A stretch of DNA of 64,000 nucleotides from Candidatus Nitrosotalea okcheonensis (GTDB lineage Archaea > Thermoproteota > Nitrososphaeria > Nitrososphaerales > Nitrosopumilaceae): contig NZ_LT841358.1 of assembly GCF_900177045.1 (NCBI RefSeq), forward strand, positions 1,141,396 to 1,205,395, written 5' to 3'. Below are positions 46,591 through 54,535 of the stretch, in pieces. The first letter of the stretch is position 1. Every line of letters begins with the position of its first letter. The notes beneath the pieces are model-generated. The model saw nothing but the letters and a program-made list of their open reading frames with translations. It made no database searches and was not told the origin of the DNA. The position numbers and the translations under genes were made by a program.

Positions 46591-46612
46591 GATCTTTACA
46601 ATTGTAAAGATC
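46591..46612. promoter_or_regulatory. Perfect 22-base palindrome before the TRASH regulator
   Basis: GATCTTTACAA/TTGTAAAGATC, 25-46 bases before the regulator start. An AT-rich CTTATTATCC-like box lies just beyond it, so the palindrome sits at the transcript start. The core recurs at 45598. Confidence 0.7.
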
Positions 46613-46829
46613 GGATAATAAGTATCCTTTAACCGTAATTACGGTGGTCATGGAGACACTACAGTCAGCACAGAACAGGGTCAGACAAAGCATATTGCAT
46701 TAAAGATATGTAGCATGCACTGTGCAGGATATATGTTAATTCTATCCAGAATCATGTCACAGAGATCAGGATAGGAAAAATGAGATCTACAAACATGGAT
46801 ATATTTGTAGTAACTGGAAGGAGAAAACA

Positions 46830-47114
46830 ATGATGTTATGTAACTCTAAAATGAGCAAGAGTAAGAAAATTACGATATTAGTAGTATCATTTCTTACATC
46901 CATTGGTTCGACATATTTTGCATTTACTCTGCATAATCCTGCTTTAGTTGTTGTTGCTCCAGTACTTCTTGCTTTTCTTCCATGCCTAATCATGTGTGGA
47001 ATTGTAGGAGGATCGATGTGGCTAGTTCCTAGATTCTCAAAAAATAAAAACCAATCAGCTTGCAATTGTGGATTGGATCACCCTACAAAACAAAAAGAAA
47101 CACAGCAAAATTAG
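46830..47114 (+). CDS. Small Cys-rich membrane protein
   Basis: 94 residues. Two membrane helices (ITILVVSFLTSIGSTYFAFT; VVVAPVLLAFLPCLIMCGIV) then a tail with CNCGLDHP. Ribosome site AAGGAG 6 bases before the ATG. Cys at helix 2 and the CxC tail suggest metal handling next to the TRASH regulator. The stop shares TTAG with the convergent YHS frame. Confidence 0.6.
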   Translation: MMLCNSKMSKSKKITILVVSFLTSIGSTYFAFTLHNPALVVVAPVLLAFLPCLIMCGIVGGSMWLVPRFSKNKNQSACNCGLDHPTKQKETQQN

Positions 47115-47257
47115 ATCTTGAACTTTGAGGGGTCTTTATCAAATCTTGATTTGCAATGCGGACAACAAAAATAGATCTCTTTTCCGCCAATCTTGGATTT
47201 TACACTTGATTCATTTTCATCTACTTCCATTCCACAAACAGGGTCTTGCCAATTATG
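47111..47257 (-). pseudogene. YHS-domain protein with damaged start
   Basis: The frame reads WQDPVCGMEVDENESSVKSK and then IYFCCPHCKSRFDKDP, a full YHS/TRASH-like metal-binding module. In frame there is no ATG, GTG or TTG before DPVCGM; a TGA stands at 47258-47260. One base inserted after GGCAAG would join it to an upstream frame. Internal ATG would give 39 residues without DPVCG. Either a frameshifted gene, an unusual start or a sequence error. Confidence 0.5.
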
Positions 47258-47359
47258 TCACTATTTACTTATTGCTAGAACTTGAATTTAAGAATGATAT
47301 TTTACATTTGTGAACATATTTTCTCAAATATCTCAATTAGGCAATAATTTCTTAATTTA

Positions 47360-47791
47360 CTAGATTCTTAACAATTTTGAAACTTTATAATTATAGTTGG
47401 ATAAATGTGCCAAGCCCATGATGGAAGCTCCTATCACCTGCAAGACTATAGAATAATATGAATACATTCCAATGAACATAACGAATATGCCTAAAACTGC
47501 AAGTTGGAACAACTTTATTTTTCCGTTAAACCAAATTCCCAGAAGCATTGATGCTGATGAAACTACAAGTAATGCATCTCCCCATTGGCTTCCAAAAAAT
47601 GACAAAATGATATTGGAATATTTTTGATCATTCATCTTCATAGAAGACATCGAGTTTGCTTCTTTCATGTTAGAATCTTTTGAAAACGCCGCTGCAAATG
47701 ATCCTCCCATGCTTATAGTCATGAGAATAGTACACAAGGTTACTCCAAAAATCCCAAGACAGCAAATAGCCTTAGTTTCGTGGCTCTTCAT
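47360..47791 (-). CDS. Met-rich membrane protein
   Basis: 143 residues. Four membrane helices (first CLGIFGVTLCTILMTIS). Between helices 1 and 2 is a loop with many Met (NMKEANSMSSMKMNDQK), a pattern known in copper-handling proteins. Part of the same neighbourhood as the TRASH regulator. Function inferred. Confidence 0.6.
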   Translation of the reverse strand: MKSHETKAICCLGIFGVTLCTILMTISMGGSFAAAFSKDSNMKEANSMSSMKMNDQKYSNIILSFFGSQWGDALLVVSSASMLLGIWFNGKIKLFQLAVLGIFVMFIGMYSYYSIVLQVIGASIMGLAHLSNYNYKVSKLLRI

Positions 47792-47965
47792 TTAGTTGTG
47801 ATTCCATTTAGCCATTCTATAAGTTCTATCTCTGATTTTCATGACATAGGACAATTAAAGGATACAAAATGAAGGAGTATTAGACAAATTTGACCAAACC
47901 CACCCTCCGGTATTGCAATTTTGAAATGATTAAAAGAGTTCAGATTCTCACAGGTCTGAACTCAT

Positions 47966-47979
47966 TCATGATATCATGA
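47966..47979. promoter_or_regulatory. Palindrome TCATGATATCATGA
   Basis: Perfect 14-base palindrome 35 bases upstream of the pentapeptide gene, just before its AT box (TTTTTATTTTAG). Possible activator or repressor site. Confidence 0.4.
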
Positions 47980-48013
47980 GACAGTTTTTATTTTAGAAAT
48001 CAGAATTTGTTTT

Positions 48014-49030
48014 GTGGGAAATATAACAAAATCTATTTTATTCACAATGGGAATAATTTCCGTATTTTGCGTATTTTCAACTTCAAGCCTTTCTGCATTT
48101 GCCGTTTCTAGTAAATCAGAACATATACCTTCATGGGTTAAGATTAGGACAAAATGGTGGATTGAGGGACTAATTAGCGATTCAGAGTATACAAAAGGAA
48201 TTCAATACCTTGTTAAAATTGGAGTAATAAATTTAGAAGCAACTAGTGAAAAAGCCGAACTTGTTAACCAAAAACCAATACCACCAGCCAACCCCCCATC
48301 TAACTGTCAAGATAGAACATTTCCAAAGGTCAACTGGTCTAATTGTGATTTTTCTAATGTCGATTTACACAACTCAGACTTGACTGGTGCAAATCTTGTT
48401 GGAACTAATTTCAATCATGCAGATCTTCACAAAGCATATCTATTTCGTGCTAATCTTGCAGGTGCAAATCTCCAAAATTCAGATATCACAAATGCTGATT
48501 TTCCAGAAGCCATACTAAAGGGTGCCAACATGATCAATGCAAGTGCTACATACATCAATTTGCTTGCAGCAGACTTAACTGGTGCAAATCTCTCTGGAGG
48601 TAATTTTTACAGTGCTGCACTCACTGGTGCCACCTTTAGAAATGCCACATTGACTGGAGCCAATTTCAATCTATCAGAAATCAAAGATGTTGATTTTACT
48701 GGTGCAAATCTCTCGGGTGCAAACTTTCAAGATTCCGATCTTTCAAACGCTATTATGATAAATGTTAACCTGACTAATGCCAATCTTAAAAGTGCAGACC
48801 TTAACAATGCCGTATTTACTGGAGCAAATCTCTCGGGTGCCAATTTACAAAACACTGGTCTTGGGTTTGCAATTTTCGAGAATGCAACTCTGAATGGTGC
48901 AAACTTGAATCATGCGGATTTGGGTGGTGCAGATCTTAAAGGTGCAAACTTGACCAATGCAGACCTTACTGGTGCTGATTTATCTGGAGCAGATATGCAC
49001 TGCATTGGTAATCCAGTTTGTATTCACTAA
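48014..49030 (+). CDS. Secreted pentapeptide-repeat protein
   Basis: 338 residues, GTG start. Signal peptide to about 31 (ending AFAVSS). WIK/WW module about 38-78 (IPSWVKIRTKWWIEGLISDS), also in the protein at 1295. From about 97 to 330, some 40 pentapeptides of the A(D/N)LxG type (TGANLSGANL), forming a right-handed beta helix. Probably outside the cell; the role of such repeats here is unknown. A 14-base palindrome precedes the promoter. Confidence 0.85.
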   Translation: MGNITKSILFTMGIISVFCVFSTSSLSAFAVSSKSEHIPSWVKIRTKWWIEGLISDSEYTKGIQYLVKIGVINLEATSEKAELVNQKPIPPANPPSNCQDRTFPKVNWSNCDFSNVDLHNSDLTGANLVGTNFNHADLHKAYLFRANLAGANLQNSDITNADFPEAILKGANMINASATYINLLAADLTGANLSGGNFYSAALTGATFRNATLTGANFNLSEIKDVDFTGANLSGANFQDSDLSNAIMINVNLTNANLKSADLNNAVFTGANLSGANLQNTGLGFAIFENATLNGANLNHADLGGADLKGANLTNADLTGADLSGADMHCIGNPVCIH

Positions 49031-49058
49031 TGCGATTTTGACAGACTTTCATGGGTAT

Positions 49059-49114
49059 GAATCCTGTAAGACTCGAACTCTCACAAGTTTGAACCCGTTG
49101 AATTTTGATCAGGG
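49059..49114. repeat. 56-base direct repeat, right copy, abutting tRNA-Ala
   Basis: Right partner of 45495-45550, 3.5 kb away, same orientation. Ends 2 bases before the 3' end of tRNA-Ala. Read on the minus strand it contains T-arm-like GGGTTCAAA and GAGTTCGAGTC. Confidence 0.7.
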
Positions 49115-49115
49115 A

Positions 49116-49187
49116 TGGACTGGAGGGGATTTGAACCCCTGACCCCTCGCGTGCAAGGCGAGTATTCTACCGCTGAACTACCAGCCC
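49116..49187 (-). tRNA. tRNA-Ala (TGC)
   Basis: Cloverleaf: acceptor GGGCTGG/CCAGTCC with a wobble pair, anticodon arm CTCGC-CTTGCAC-GCGAG, T-arm AGGGG/TTCAAAT/CCCCT. No intron. Confidence 0.95.
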
Positions 49188-49271
49188 ATTATTGAAATTG
49201 GAAACCGCATAGATTTTAATTGTTGCCTTTAGGTGGTAAAGATTTTATGGATATTATTCTTTGATACACTC

Positions 49272-49832
49272 ATGGTATTACTCAAGTCAGAGGTTGTCCT
49301 AAAAGCAGGAGACAAAGCTCCAGACTTTAATTTATTGGGAATTGATGATAAGAAACATTCTCTTTCAGAATACAAAGACTATAAAGCAAAATTGATAATT
49401 TTCATGTGTAATCACTGTCCATATGTTCAGGCCAAAGTAGAGGCCATGAATGAAATCTATGAAAAATTCAAGGGAAAAATCGCAATGATTGGGATAAACA
49501 GCAATGATGCAACAAAATATCCAGATGATAGTTTTGACAGTATGAAAATATTTGCAAAAGAGAAAGGTTTGAAATTCACATATTTGGTTGATGAGACTCA
49601 GGAAATTGCAAAAAAATATGGTGCTGTATGCACTCCAGATCCATTTCTTTTTGACAGCAAAGGAAAATTAGTTTTTCACGGAAGAATTGACAACGCAATG
49701 AAACCTGAGGACAAACCTACAGAGAAGACAATGATATCAAACATAGAAAAAGTTCTTTTCGAAAAGAAGATAGAGAAAGATTTTGACCCATCCATGGGCT
49801 GTTCCATCAAGTGGAAAAGCCAGCAGACTTAA
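49272..49832 (+). CDS. Thioredoxin-like (AhpC/TSA-Redoxin) protein
   Basis: 186 residues from ATG 49272, because GATTTTATGG lies 27 bases before it; GTG 49233 is the longer choice. APDFNLLGIDDKKHSL, active CNHCPYVQAK (CxxC), CTPDPFLFDSKG, C-terminal GCSIKW. Thiol reductase or peroxidase-type; reductant partner unknown. Confidence 0.88.
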   Translation: MVLLKSEVVLKAGDKAPDFNLLGIDDKKHSLSEYKDYKAKLIIFMCNHCPYVQAKVEAMNEIYEKFKGKIAMIGINSNDATKYPDDSFDSMKIFAKEKGLKFTYLVDETQEIAKKYGAVCTPDPFLFDSKGKLVFHGRIDNAMKPEDKPTEKTMISNIEKVLFEKKIEKDFDPSMGCSIKWKSQQT

Positions 49833-49856
49833 ATGACAGTCGGTAAAAAAAAATTC

Positions 49857-49944
49857 GGGCCGATAGCTCAGCTTGGCTGGAGCGTTCGACTGATAAAATT
49901 ATTCAGATATCGAAAGGTCGTGGGTTCAAATCCCATTCGGCCCA
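49857..49944 (+). tRNA. tRNA-Ile (GAT) with 13-nt intron
   Basis: Acceptor GGGCCGA/TCGGCCC, T-arm GTGGG/TTCAAAT/CCCAT. Anticodon arm TTCGA-CTGATAA-TCGAA after removing 49896-49908 at 37/38. The intron pairs TTATTCAG with CTGATAA to build the splice helix. Confidence 0.92.
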
Positions 49945-50055
49945 TTGTTTTCAACAATACCATGACAGATTTCGATAAATAGGAAGAACTTGTTACACTT
50001 TTGTTGTCAAGATTTAAGCTAACAATATATCTTGTAGATATGAAAGAAAAGTTAG

Positions 50056-50406
50056 ATGGATAAAGATGAATTATGCAGACAAGTCCTAGATTTAGACTCA
50101 CGAATAAGATTTGCGGGCCTAATTAATGAAAATGGCAGACTTGTTGCCGGAGGAATGAAACCAGGACTCAAATCTTTGGAGGATTTTCGAGATGATGAAA
50201 TGTTATACATGGAGCTAGTTTTGAGAGCAAAGATGCGAAAGGAATTTGACAAGGTTTTAGGTCCAGTAAGATTTGCCATGTCATACAGAGATATGTTGAT
50301 CATCATGAGTTTTCCAGTAGATGGCAATATCCTTTTGATTTCAGTTGAAAAGGATGTTGACTTTTCTAAACTTCCCTTTAAGATCTTGGAAATAATTCAT
50401 CATTGA
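50056..50406 (+). CDS. Thaumarchaeal conserved-type protein, sensor-like (DUF6659-like)
   Basis: 116 residues: DSRIRFAGLINENGRLVAGG, a linker LRAKMRKEFDKVLGPVRFAM, and ILLISVEKDVDFSKLP. Resembles small roadblock/profilin-type sensor proteins common in ammonia-oxidising archaea; the name is tentative. Ends overlap the convergent regulator by 7 bases. Confidence 0.6.
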   Translation: MDKDELCRQVLDLDSRIRFAGLINENGRLVAGGMKPGLKSLEDFRDDEMLYMELVLRAKMRKEFDKVLGPVRFAMSYRDMLIIMSFPVDGNILLISVEKDVDFSKLPFKILEIIHH

Positions 50407-51299
50407 TTTTGATAACTTTCAAACACAGTTTGACACCACCGTAACAAGGTTTCCACATCACCAGACACAAAGTCTACACCAGTCTTGGTCTTTTTCACAA
50501 TTGTCGTACACAATGCAAGACGAAGATTCTTTCCAAATTTTTCTGTGCTAGTATCAACTGCCTTTGAAAAGAATTTAATTTCTCCTTCTTTTGAGGAAAA
50601 TATTATGATAATCATCATTCCTTCATGTTTAGGCCATATTTTATTGAGAAATCTTTGCAAGTCGATATCAAACATTACATCTATTGCAGAAGACATGTCA
50701 CCAAGTAAAGAGACTCTCCATTTCTCAGTACGAAGTGCGGCAGAGGCAGCCTGTGCAAGAAGTGCATTATGATAATCAGTGGCCAAAATAACGACATTCT
50801 TTTTTGGGTCCATTTCTTCGTCTAAAAGACCAATTAATGATATAGAAGTTGAGATTATCTCATCGAGTGAGTTTTTTTCAGATCTTCCCATTTTTCCATC
50901 ATTATAGGAACTTTCAACTGCCTCGATTGCGGGGATTATCACCTCACTTATTATTTTTGCAGGAGTAGCTCCAGAATAAAGCGCCGTTCGAAGTAAAGTA
51001 TGAGCTTCTCTGGTGGACCCCATCATGACATATTCCAGATACTTGTTTTGAACTTGAAAAAAGTCCGCTGGAAAACTGAGTTTATCTGCACCCTCCTCAA
51101 TGAACCATAAATTGACGCTACCCATGTTTTTTTGTCTTATCAGGCCCTCTCCAGCAAAGATCTTGAGGTATTTTGACATGGTTATACGATTTATTCGCAG
51201 TTTTTCTGAAATTTCAATTCCTGTCAATCCAGTCTTTGAAGGACGAAGAACATCAATCAGTTTTTCACGTATTTTATCTACACCATATTCTCGTGCCAC
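50400..51299 (-). CDS. Winged-helix regulator with corrinoid-binding-like domain
   Basis: 299 residues. HTH about 5-65 (GLTGIEISEKLRINRITMSK). Helical cap about 80-165 with SSYNDGKMGRSEKNSLDEI as in B12-binding cap domains. Rossmann-like part about 170-270 with ATDYHNALLAQAASAALR, where the cobalt-site DxHxxG reads D-Y-H-N-A-L, so the Gly is lost. Could sense a corrinoid, or have lost the cofactor. Mesh of MerR/CarH-like logic; inference. Confidence 0.65.
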   Translation of the reverse strand: MAREYGVDKIREKLIDVLRPSKTGLTGIEISEKLRINRITMSKYLKIFAGEGLIRQKNMGSVNLWFIEEGADKLSFPADFFQVQNKYLEYVMMGSTREAHTLLRTALYSGATPAKIISEVIIPAIEAVESSYNDGKMGRSEKNSLDEIISTSISLIGLLDEEMDPKKNVVILATDYHNALLAQAASAALRTEKWRVSLLGDMSSAIDVMFDIDLQRFLNKIWPKHEGMMIIIIFSSKEGEIKFFSKAVDTSTEKFGKNLRLALCTTIVKKTKTGVDFVSGDVETLLRWCQTVFESYQNQ

Positions 51300-51338
51300 A
51301 AACCTTGTGCAGTTTTCTGGTATATAGCATTAATAAAA

Positions 51339-51369
51339 TCAGCAAGGACCGGGATGAGGTCCTTGCTGA
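51339..51369. promoter_or_regulatory. Perfect 12-bp hairpin in a 416-base gap
   Basis: TCAGCAAGGACC, loop GGGATGA, GGTCCTTGCTGA. Followed by further GGTCC strings (near 51395) that could pair alternatively with the left arm. The gap 51300-51715 has no gene. Could be a small RNA, a terminator-like hairpin or an RNA switch; no T-tract follows. Confidence 0.5.
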
Positions 51370-51685
51370 CCGGTACTTTGGTATGGTCTGGTTGGTCCAA
51401 GTTATGTGAGCGTGGTATGTGATATACTACTAGCGCACTATCAATACAATAGTCAAAAAAGTAAATAAGAAAAACGCAGAATTGATACTAAATACTTAAA
51501 AGATTGATCAATATTTTTGAGATCACACAGTTCAGAATTTTAATAAATCAAAAAATCTTCTCAAGTTTTCAATACATCACGTGTATTGTTTTGAAACATC
51601 TTGTGTTGATTTTTGGATTCGTTTGACAAGTCGATATGAAGTTAACATTTGGTCGTATGTTTACATCCAAAAGTGTTAAATATTT

Positions 51686-51699
51686 GTACTTTAAAGTAC
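51686..51699. promoter_or_regulatory. Operator candidate GTACTTTAAAGTAC
   Basis: Perfect 14-base palindrome directly after TTAAATAT (51676-51683) and before ATG 51716 of an RHH-type protein: position fits autorepression. Confidence 0.55.
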
Positions 51700-51715
51700 G
51701 GTATAGGTAAGTAAT

Positions 51716-52102
51716 ATGCCAAAAGCCGGTTTCAAATCAATAACAATTTCAGAGGAAGTATACAATAGATTCCATGATACTTACAAGAAAAGCAAACACG
51801 AACTTGCAATGAAGGGTGTCAACAGTTTTGCGGGATATATCACATACATGATGGAAGATCGTATGCAAAAAGATGACACCTTTGCAAGATATGCCCCAAA
51901 ACTTGAAAAAATATCTGTTGATGATGACAGAGTTGTCGTAAAAGACAACATCAAGAATAGAATAGCAGAGATAGCTGTTCAAAATAATGAACTTTATTGT
52001 TTGTTATGTGAAGAGAAAAATTGTGTTCATGTTGGATTTGTATTTTCTCTTCCAGAAATTTATGAAATTCTAAATGCCAGAGGAATAAAGCACCAAAGAT
52101 AA
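51716..52102 (+). CDS. Ribbon-helix-helix-like protein with Cys tail
   Basis: 128 residues. N-terminus GFKSITISEEVYNRFHDTYK is an RHH-type DNA-binding strand and helix; C-terminus YCLLCEEKNCVHVGFVF has three Cys and a His, a candidate zinc site. Likely DNA-binding regulator controlled by the palindrome before it. Confidence 0.65.
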   Translation: MPKAGFKSITISEEVYNRFHDTYKKSKHELAMKGVNSFAGYITYMMEDRMQKDDTFARYAPKLEKISVDDDRVVVKDNIKNRIAEIAVQNNELYCLLCEEKNCVHVGFVFSLPEIYEILNARGIKHQR

Positions 52103-52109
52103 AAAAAGG

Positions 52110-52231
52110 TGCAGGAGGTGGGATTTGAACCCACGAACCCCTAAGAGACGGGATCACCCATTTGTATGATCTTAAGTCCCGCGCGTCCAAAGGCCATTAA
52201 ACCTTCTTTGGCCAGGCTCGGCGACTCCTGC
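52110..52231 (-). tRNA. tRNA-Leu (TAA) with two introns
   Basis: Acceptor GCAGGAG/CTCCTGC, class II with long variable arm (TCTCTTAGGGG region), T-arm GTGGG/TTCAAAT/CCCAC. Anticodon arm CGGGA-CTTAAGA-TCCCG after removing a 16-nt intron at 37/38. A further 21 nt in the D-loop, from AAGGTTTAATGG to GGAC, break the consensus CCAAAG-GCG and can pair CCAAAG with CTTTGG: a second intron. Total 122 nt, about 85 after removal. Confidence 0.85.
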
Positions 52232-52330
52232 GTTTTATTAGCGATATGTTGGAGAAATTAAACGTTTTATGAAAAAAATTTCCGGGACCCAAGTAAGATT
52301 AATAAGGATTCAGCAGAGCGAGCTTGTCAT

Positions 52331-52404
52331 GCTTCGATAGCTCAGCCTGGTAGAGCGTTACCTTGGTAAGGTAAAGGTCGCGGGATCGAATCCCGTTCGA
52401 AGCT
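52331..52404 (+). tRNA. tRNA-Thr (GGT)
   Basis: Acceptor GCTTCGA/TCGAAGC, anticodon arm TTACC-TTGGTAA-GGTAA, T-loop ATCGAAT. No intron. Close in sequence to the tRNA-Thr (CGT) at 8576. Confidence 0.95.
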
Positions 52405-52423
52405 TAATGTTTTTCAAGATATG

Positions 52424-53755
52424 TTATTTAGGAATAGAGAAATAAAATACAGTGCCTTCCCCTTCTTTGCTTTCAAACCAAATCTTTCCACCCAGATTTT
52501 CAACAATCCCTTTACATATTACCAATCCAAATCCACTTCCCCCATATTTTCGCTTAAATGAAATATCTACTTGATAGAATTTTTTAAAGACCTGGTCTTT
52601 TCTTTTTTCCAATATTCCAGACCCGTTATCTTTTACATAAAACAGAATAAAATCTCCCTCTTCTTTGGCTTTAATCTCAATTCTTCCCCCAGTTGTAGGC
52701 ACAAAATCAACAGCATTTTGTATCAAATTGTAAAAAATTTCACTTAATCTGGTTTTGTCGCTTGTTATGGAGTTCTTTATACTGGTAGAATTTACAAACT
52801 CTATATTCTTGTCTCCCATCATTGACATGCATGATTTTACTACCTCATTCATGAAATCATCAACGGCAAACTTTTCCTTCTTGAATTCCATCGTATTACC
52901 ATTGAGTTTTTGTACGTCAATGATGTCATGCATCAGTTGGTCGAGCCTTGCTGCATTGTCATAGATTTCATTTACTGCCTCAGACTGTTTTTCGTCAAGA
53001 CTTGAAATGGGAACATCACGTAGAATTTTAGAATATTTTCTGATAGGGACTATAGGAATCTGACATTCTTTTGCAACCATCATATAGAATTCTTCCTTTG
53101 TTGTATCAATTTTTTTCAGTTCCTCAAGTTGGATCTTTTGTCTCTCATGCTCTCCCAAAACTCTGTGAGCTTGATAGATTTCAGATATGTCTCTTATTAC
53201 AGTGTTACTTCCTATTAGTTTGCCCTTGTCGTCATGGATATTATTAGCACTAATCAACCCAGGGAAAATCGATCCGTCTTTTCTTTTGAACCATATCTCA
53301 ATATTTTCTACCCTGCCTGATGTTTTCCAAGTTTCAAAGGTTTTTTGCATGTCTTCCATGCTTTTTTCCGCAGTATGATCAAAAAGCGACTTGCCAAGAA
53401 TGTCATATTTTGAGTATCCAAAGTTTTTGACGTATGCCTGGTTGCATTCTAATATTATTCCAGCTGTATTTACGGTCCTTTGTAAAACAGGTGAACCCTC
53501 ATAGAGATTTCTGTATTTTATCGGATCTGCATCAGAGCCTATTTTTTGTGACTCTGTTTCGTATTTGGGTGTTAGAATATGGTTGTGTTGTTTTTTGTTA
53601 CTCATCCACACAATGATACCCCCAGCTGCTATGCCTACAACTCCAAGTGAGAATGCCTGACTTGAGTGAGGCCCGTGCACATCCAATCCATAGGCTGTAA
53701 TTGCAAGCCCAAGAATGCCTATCATCAATCCCCCAATGGAACCAAAACTGGTCAT
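52424..53755 (-). CDS. Histidine-kinase-like protein lacking the phosphoacceptor His
   Basis: 443 residues. Two membrane helices (about 5-55), PAS about 75-200, HisKA-like about 215-285, HATPase about 320-443 with NLIQNAVDF, KDNGSGI and GGSGFGLVICKG. The H-box reads EEFYMMVAKECQIPIVPI; the expected His is Lys229 (codon 53069-53071). The ATP site is intact, so it may act as a partner, a phosphatase or an ATP-dependent signal protein rather than a kinase of the usual type. PAS close to that of the kinase at 42574. Confidence 0.88.
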   Translation of the reverse strand: MTSFGSIGGLMIGILGLAITAYGLDVHGPHSSQAFSLGVVGIAAGGIIVWMSNKKQHNHILTPKYETESQKIGSDADPIKYRNLYEGSPVLQRTVNTAGIILECNQAYVKNFGYSKYDILGKSLFDHTAEKSMEDMQKTFETWKTSGRVENIEIWFKRKDGSIFPGLISANNIHDDKGKLIGSNTVIRDISEIYQAHRVLGEHERQKIQLEELKKIDTTKEEFYMMVAKECQIPIVPIRKYSKILRDVPISSLDEKQSEAVNEIYDNAARLDQLMHDIIDVQKLNGNTMEFKKEKFAVDDFMNEVVKSCMSMMGDKNIEFVNSTSIKNSITSDKTRLSEIFYNLIQNAVDFVPTTGGRIEIKAKEEGDFILFYVKDNGSGILEKRKDQVFKKFYQVDISFKRKYGGSGFGLVICKGIVENLGGKIWFESKEGEGTVFYFSIPK

Positions 53756-53940
53756 GTTCTAAAATTTCCTCCAGTAATTCTACAAGATGATTTCTTTGAA
53801 CAGATCATACTATGAACTAAAAGAAACGAACCACAATTGATTATGAATGTACTATTTTTGATGAGAATATATTGTGAAACTAGCAGATTAACTTTTCATC
53901 CGATAATAGGTTTTTCAATACAAATCAAGAACTAGGTTTT

Positions 53941-54483
53941 TCACTCTATTTCCAGCAAGGAAATTATCATATCAAGTAACTCTTGGATTTTCTTCTTTAT
54001 TCCTTCAAGAATGTGTTTGATTTCATCCTTTGGTATTCTTGCTTCATTAATTCTCAAGCTTTTTGATACTTGATCCATACCATGCTCTGCGATGAACCTG
54101 TTGAATCCATCTAGGAATTTGCTTTCAACAATTATCTGATCTTGACTTTCTAACTCTTTTACAGAATGATATACGATAGACTTGCCAAATATGCCCATCA
54201 GTTCAGGGGATAGATTGATTGAATTCCCATAGAGATCATAAAATTGCCAAGTAGTCTTTCTGTATGGTGGAAGGTTTTTAGATAATTCATCTCTTGTTTT
54301 GTATCTTACCAGATAGCCATTAATCTCAAGATCTAGCCATATGTTTTCATCAGATATCCCAATCATTTTACAGACATCCTTGCAGGTTTCCAGGATGTCA
54401 TGCAATGACCTTGTTTCCTCCAAGAGTTCAACGCTCACGTTTTTGGCCATTTGTAAGATTTGTCCTTTCTTTCCCGAATTCAA
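53941..54483 (-). CDS. AbiTii-like protein
   Basis: 180 residues. N-terminal helical domain with SLHDILETCKDVCKMIGISD, WLDLEINGYL and LPPYRKTTW, the AbiTii pattern of helical bundle, Trp, ElnGY and PxYR. Linked to abortive infection in bacteria. Same strand as the Dam gene 52 bases upstream; the pair may form a small defence unit. Confidence 0.65.
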   Translation of the reverse strand: MNSGKKGQILQMAKNVSVELLEETRSLHDILETCKDVCKMIGISDENIWLDLEINGYLVRYKTRDELSKNLPPYRKTTWQFYDLYGNSINLSPELMGIFGKSIVYHSVKELESQDQIIVESKFLDGFNRFIAEHGMDQVSKSLRINEARIPKDEIKHILEGIKKKIQELLDMIISLLEIE

Positions 54484-54535
54484 GATAATCGGTACTAAAA
54501 GTATCTTCGATTTTATCTTATTGAAATTCTATGTC

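Noticed and set aside
49059-49114. Second tRNA fragment as attachment site
   Set aside because: T-arm-like strings occur on the minus strand, but no half cloverleaf can be built, and it does not match the adjacent tRNA-Ala; kept only as a repeat.
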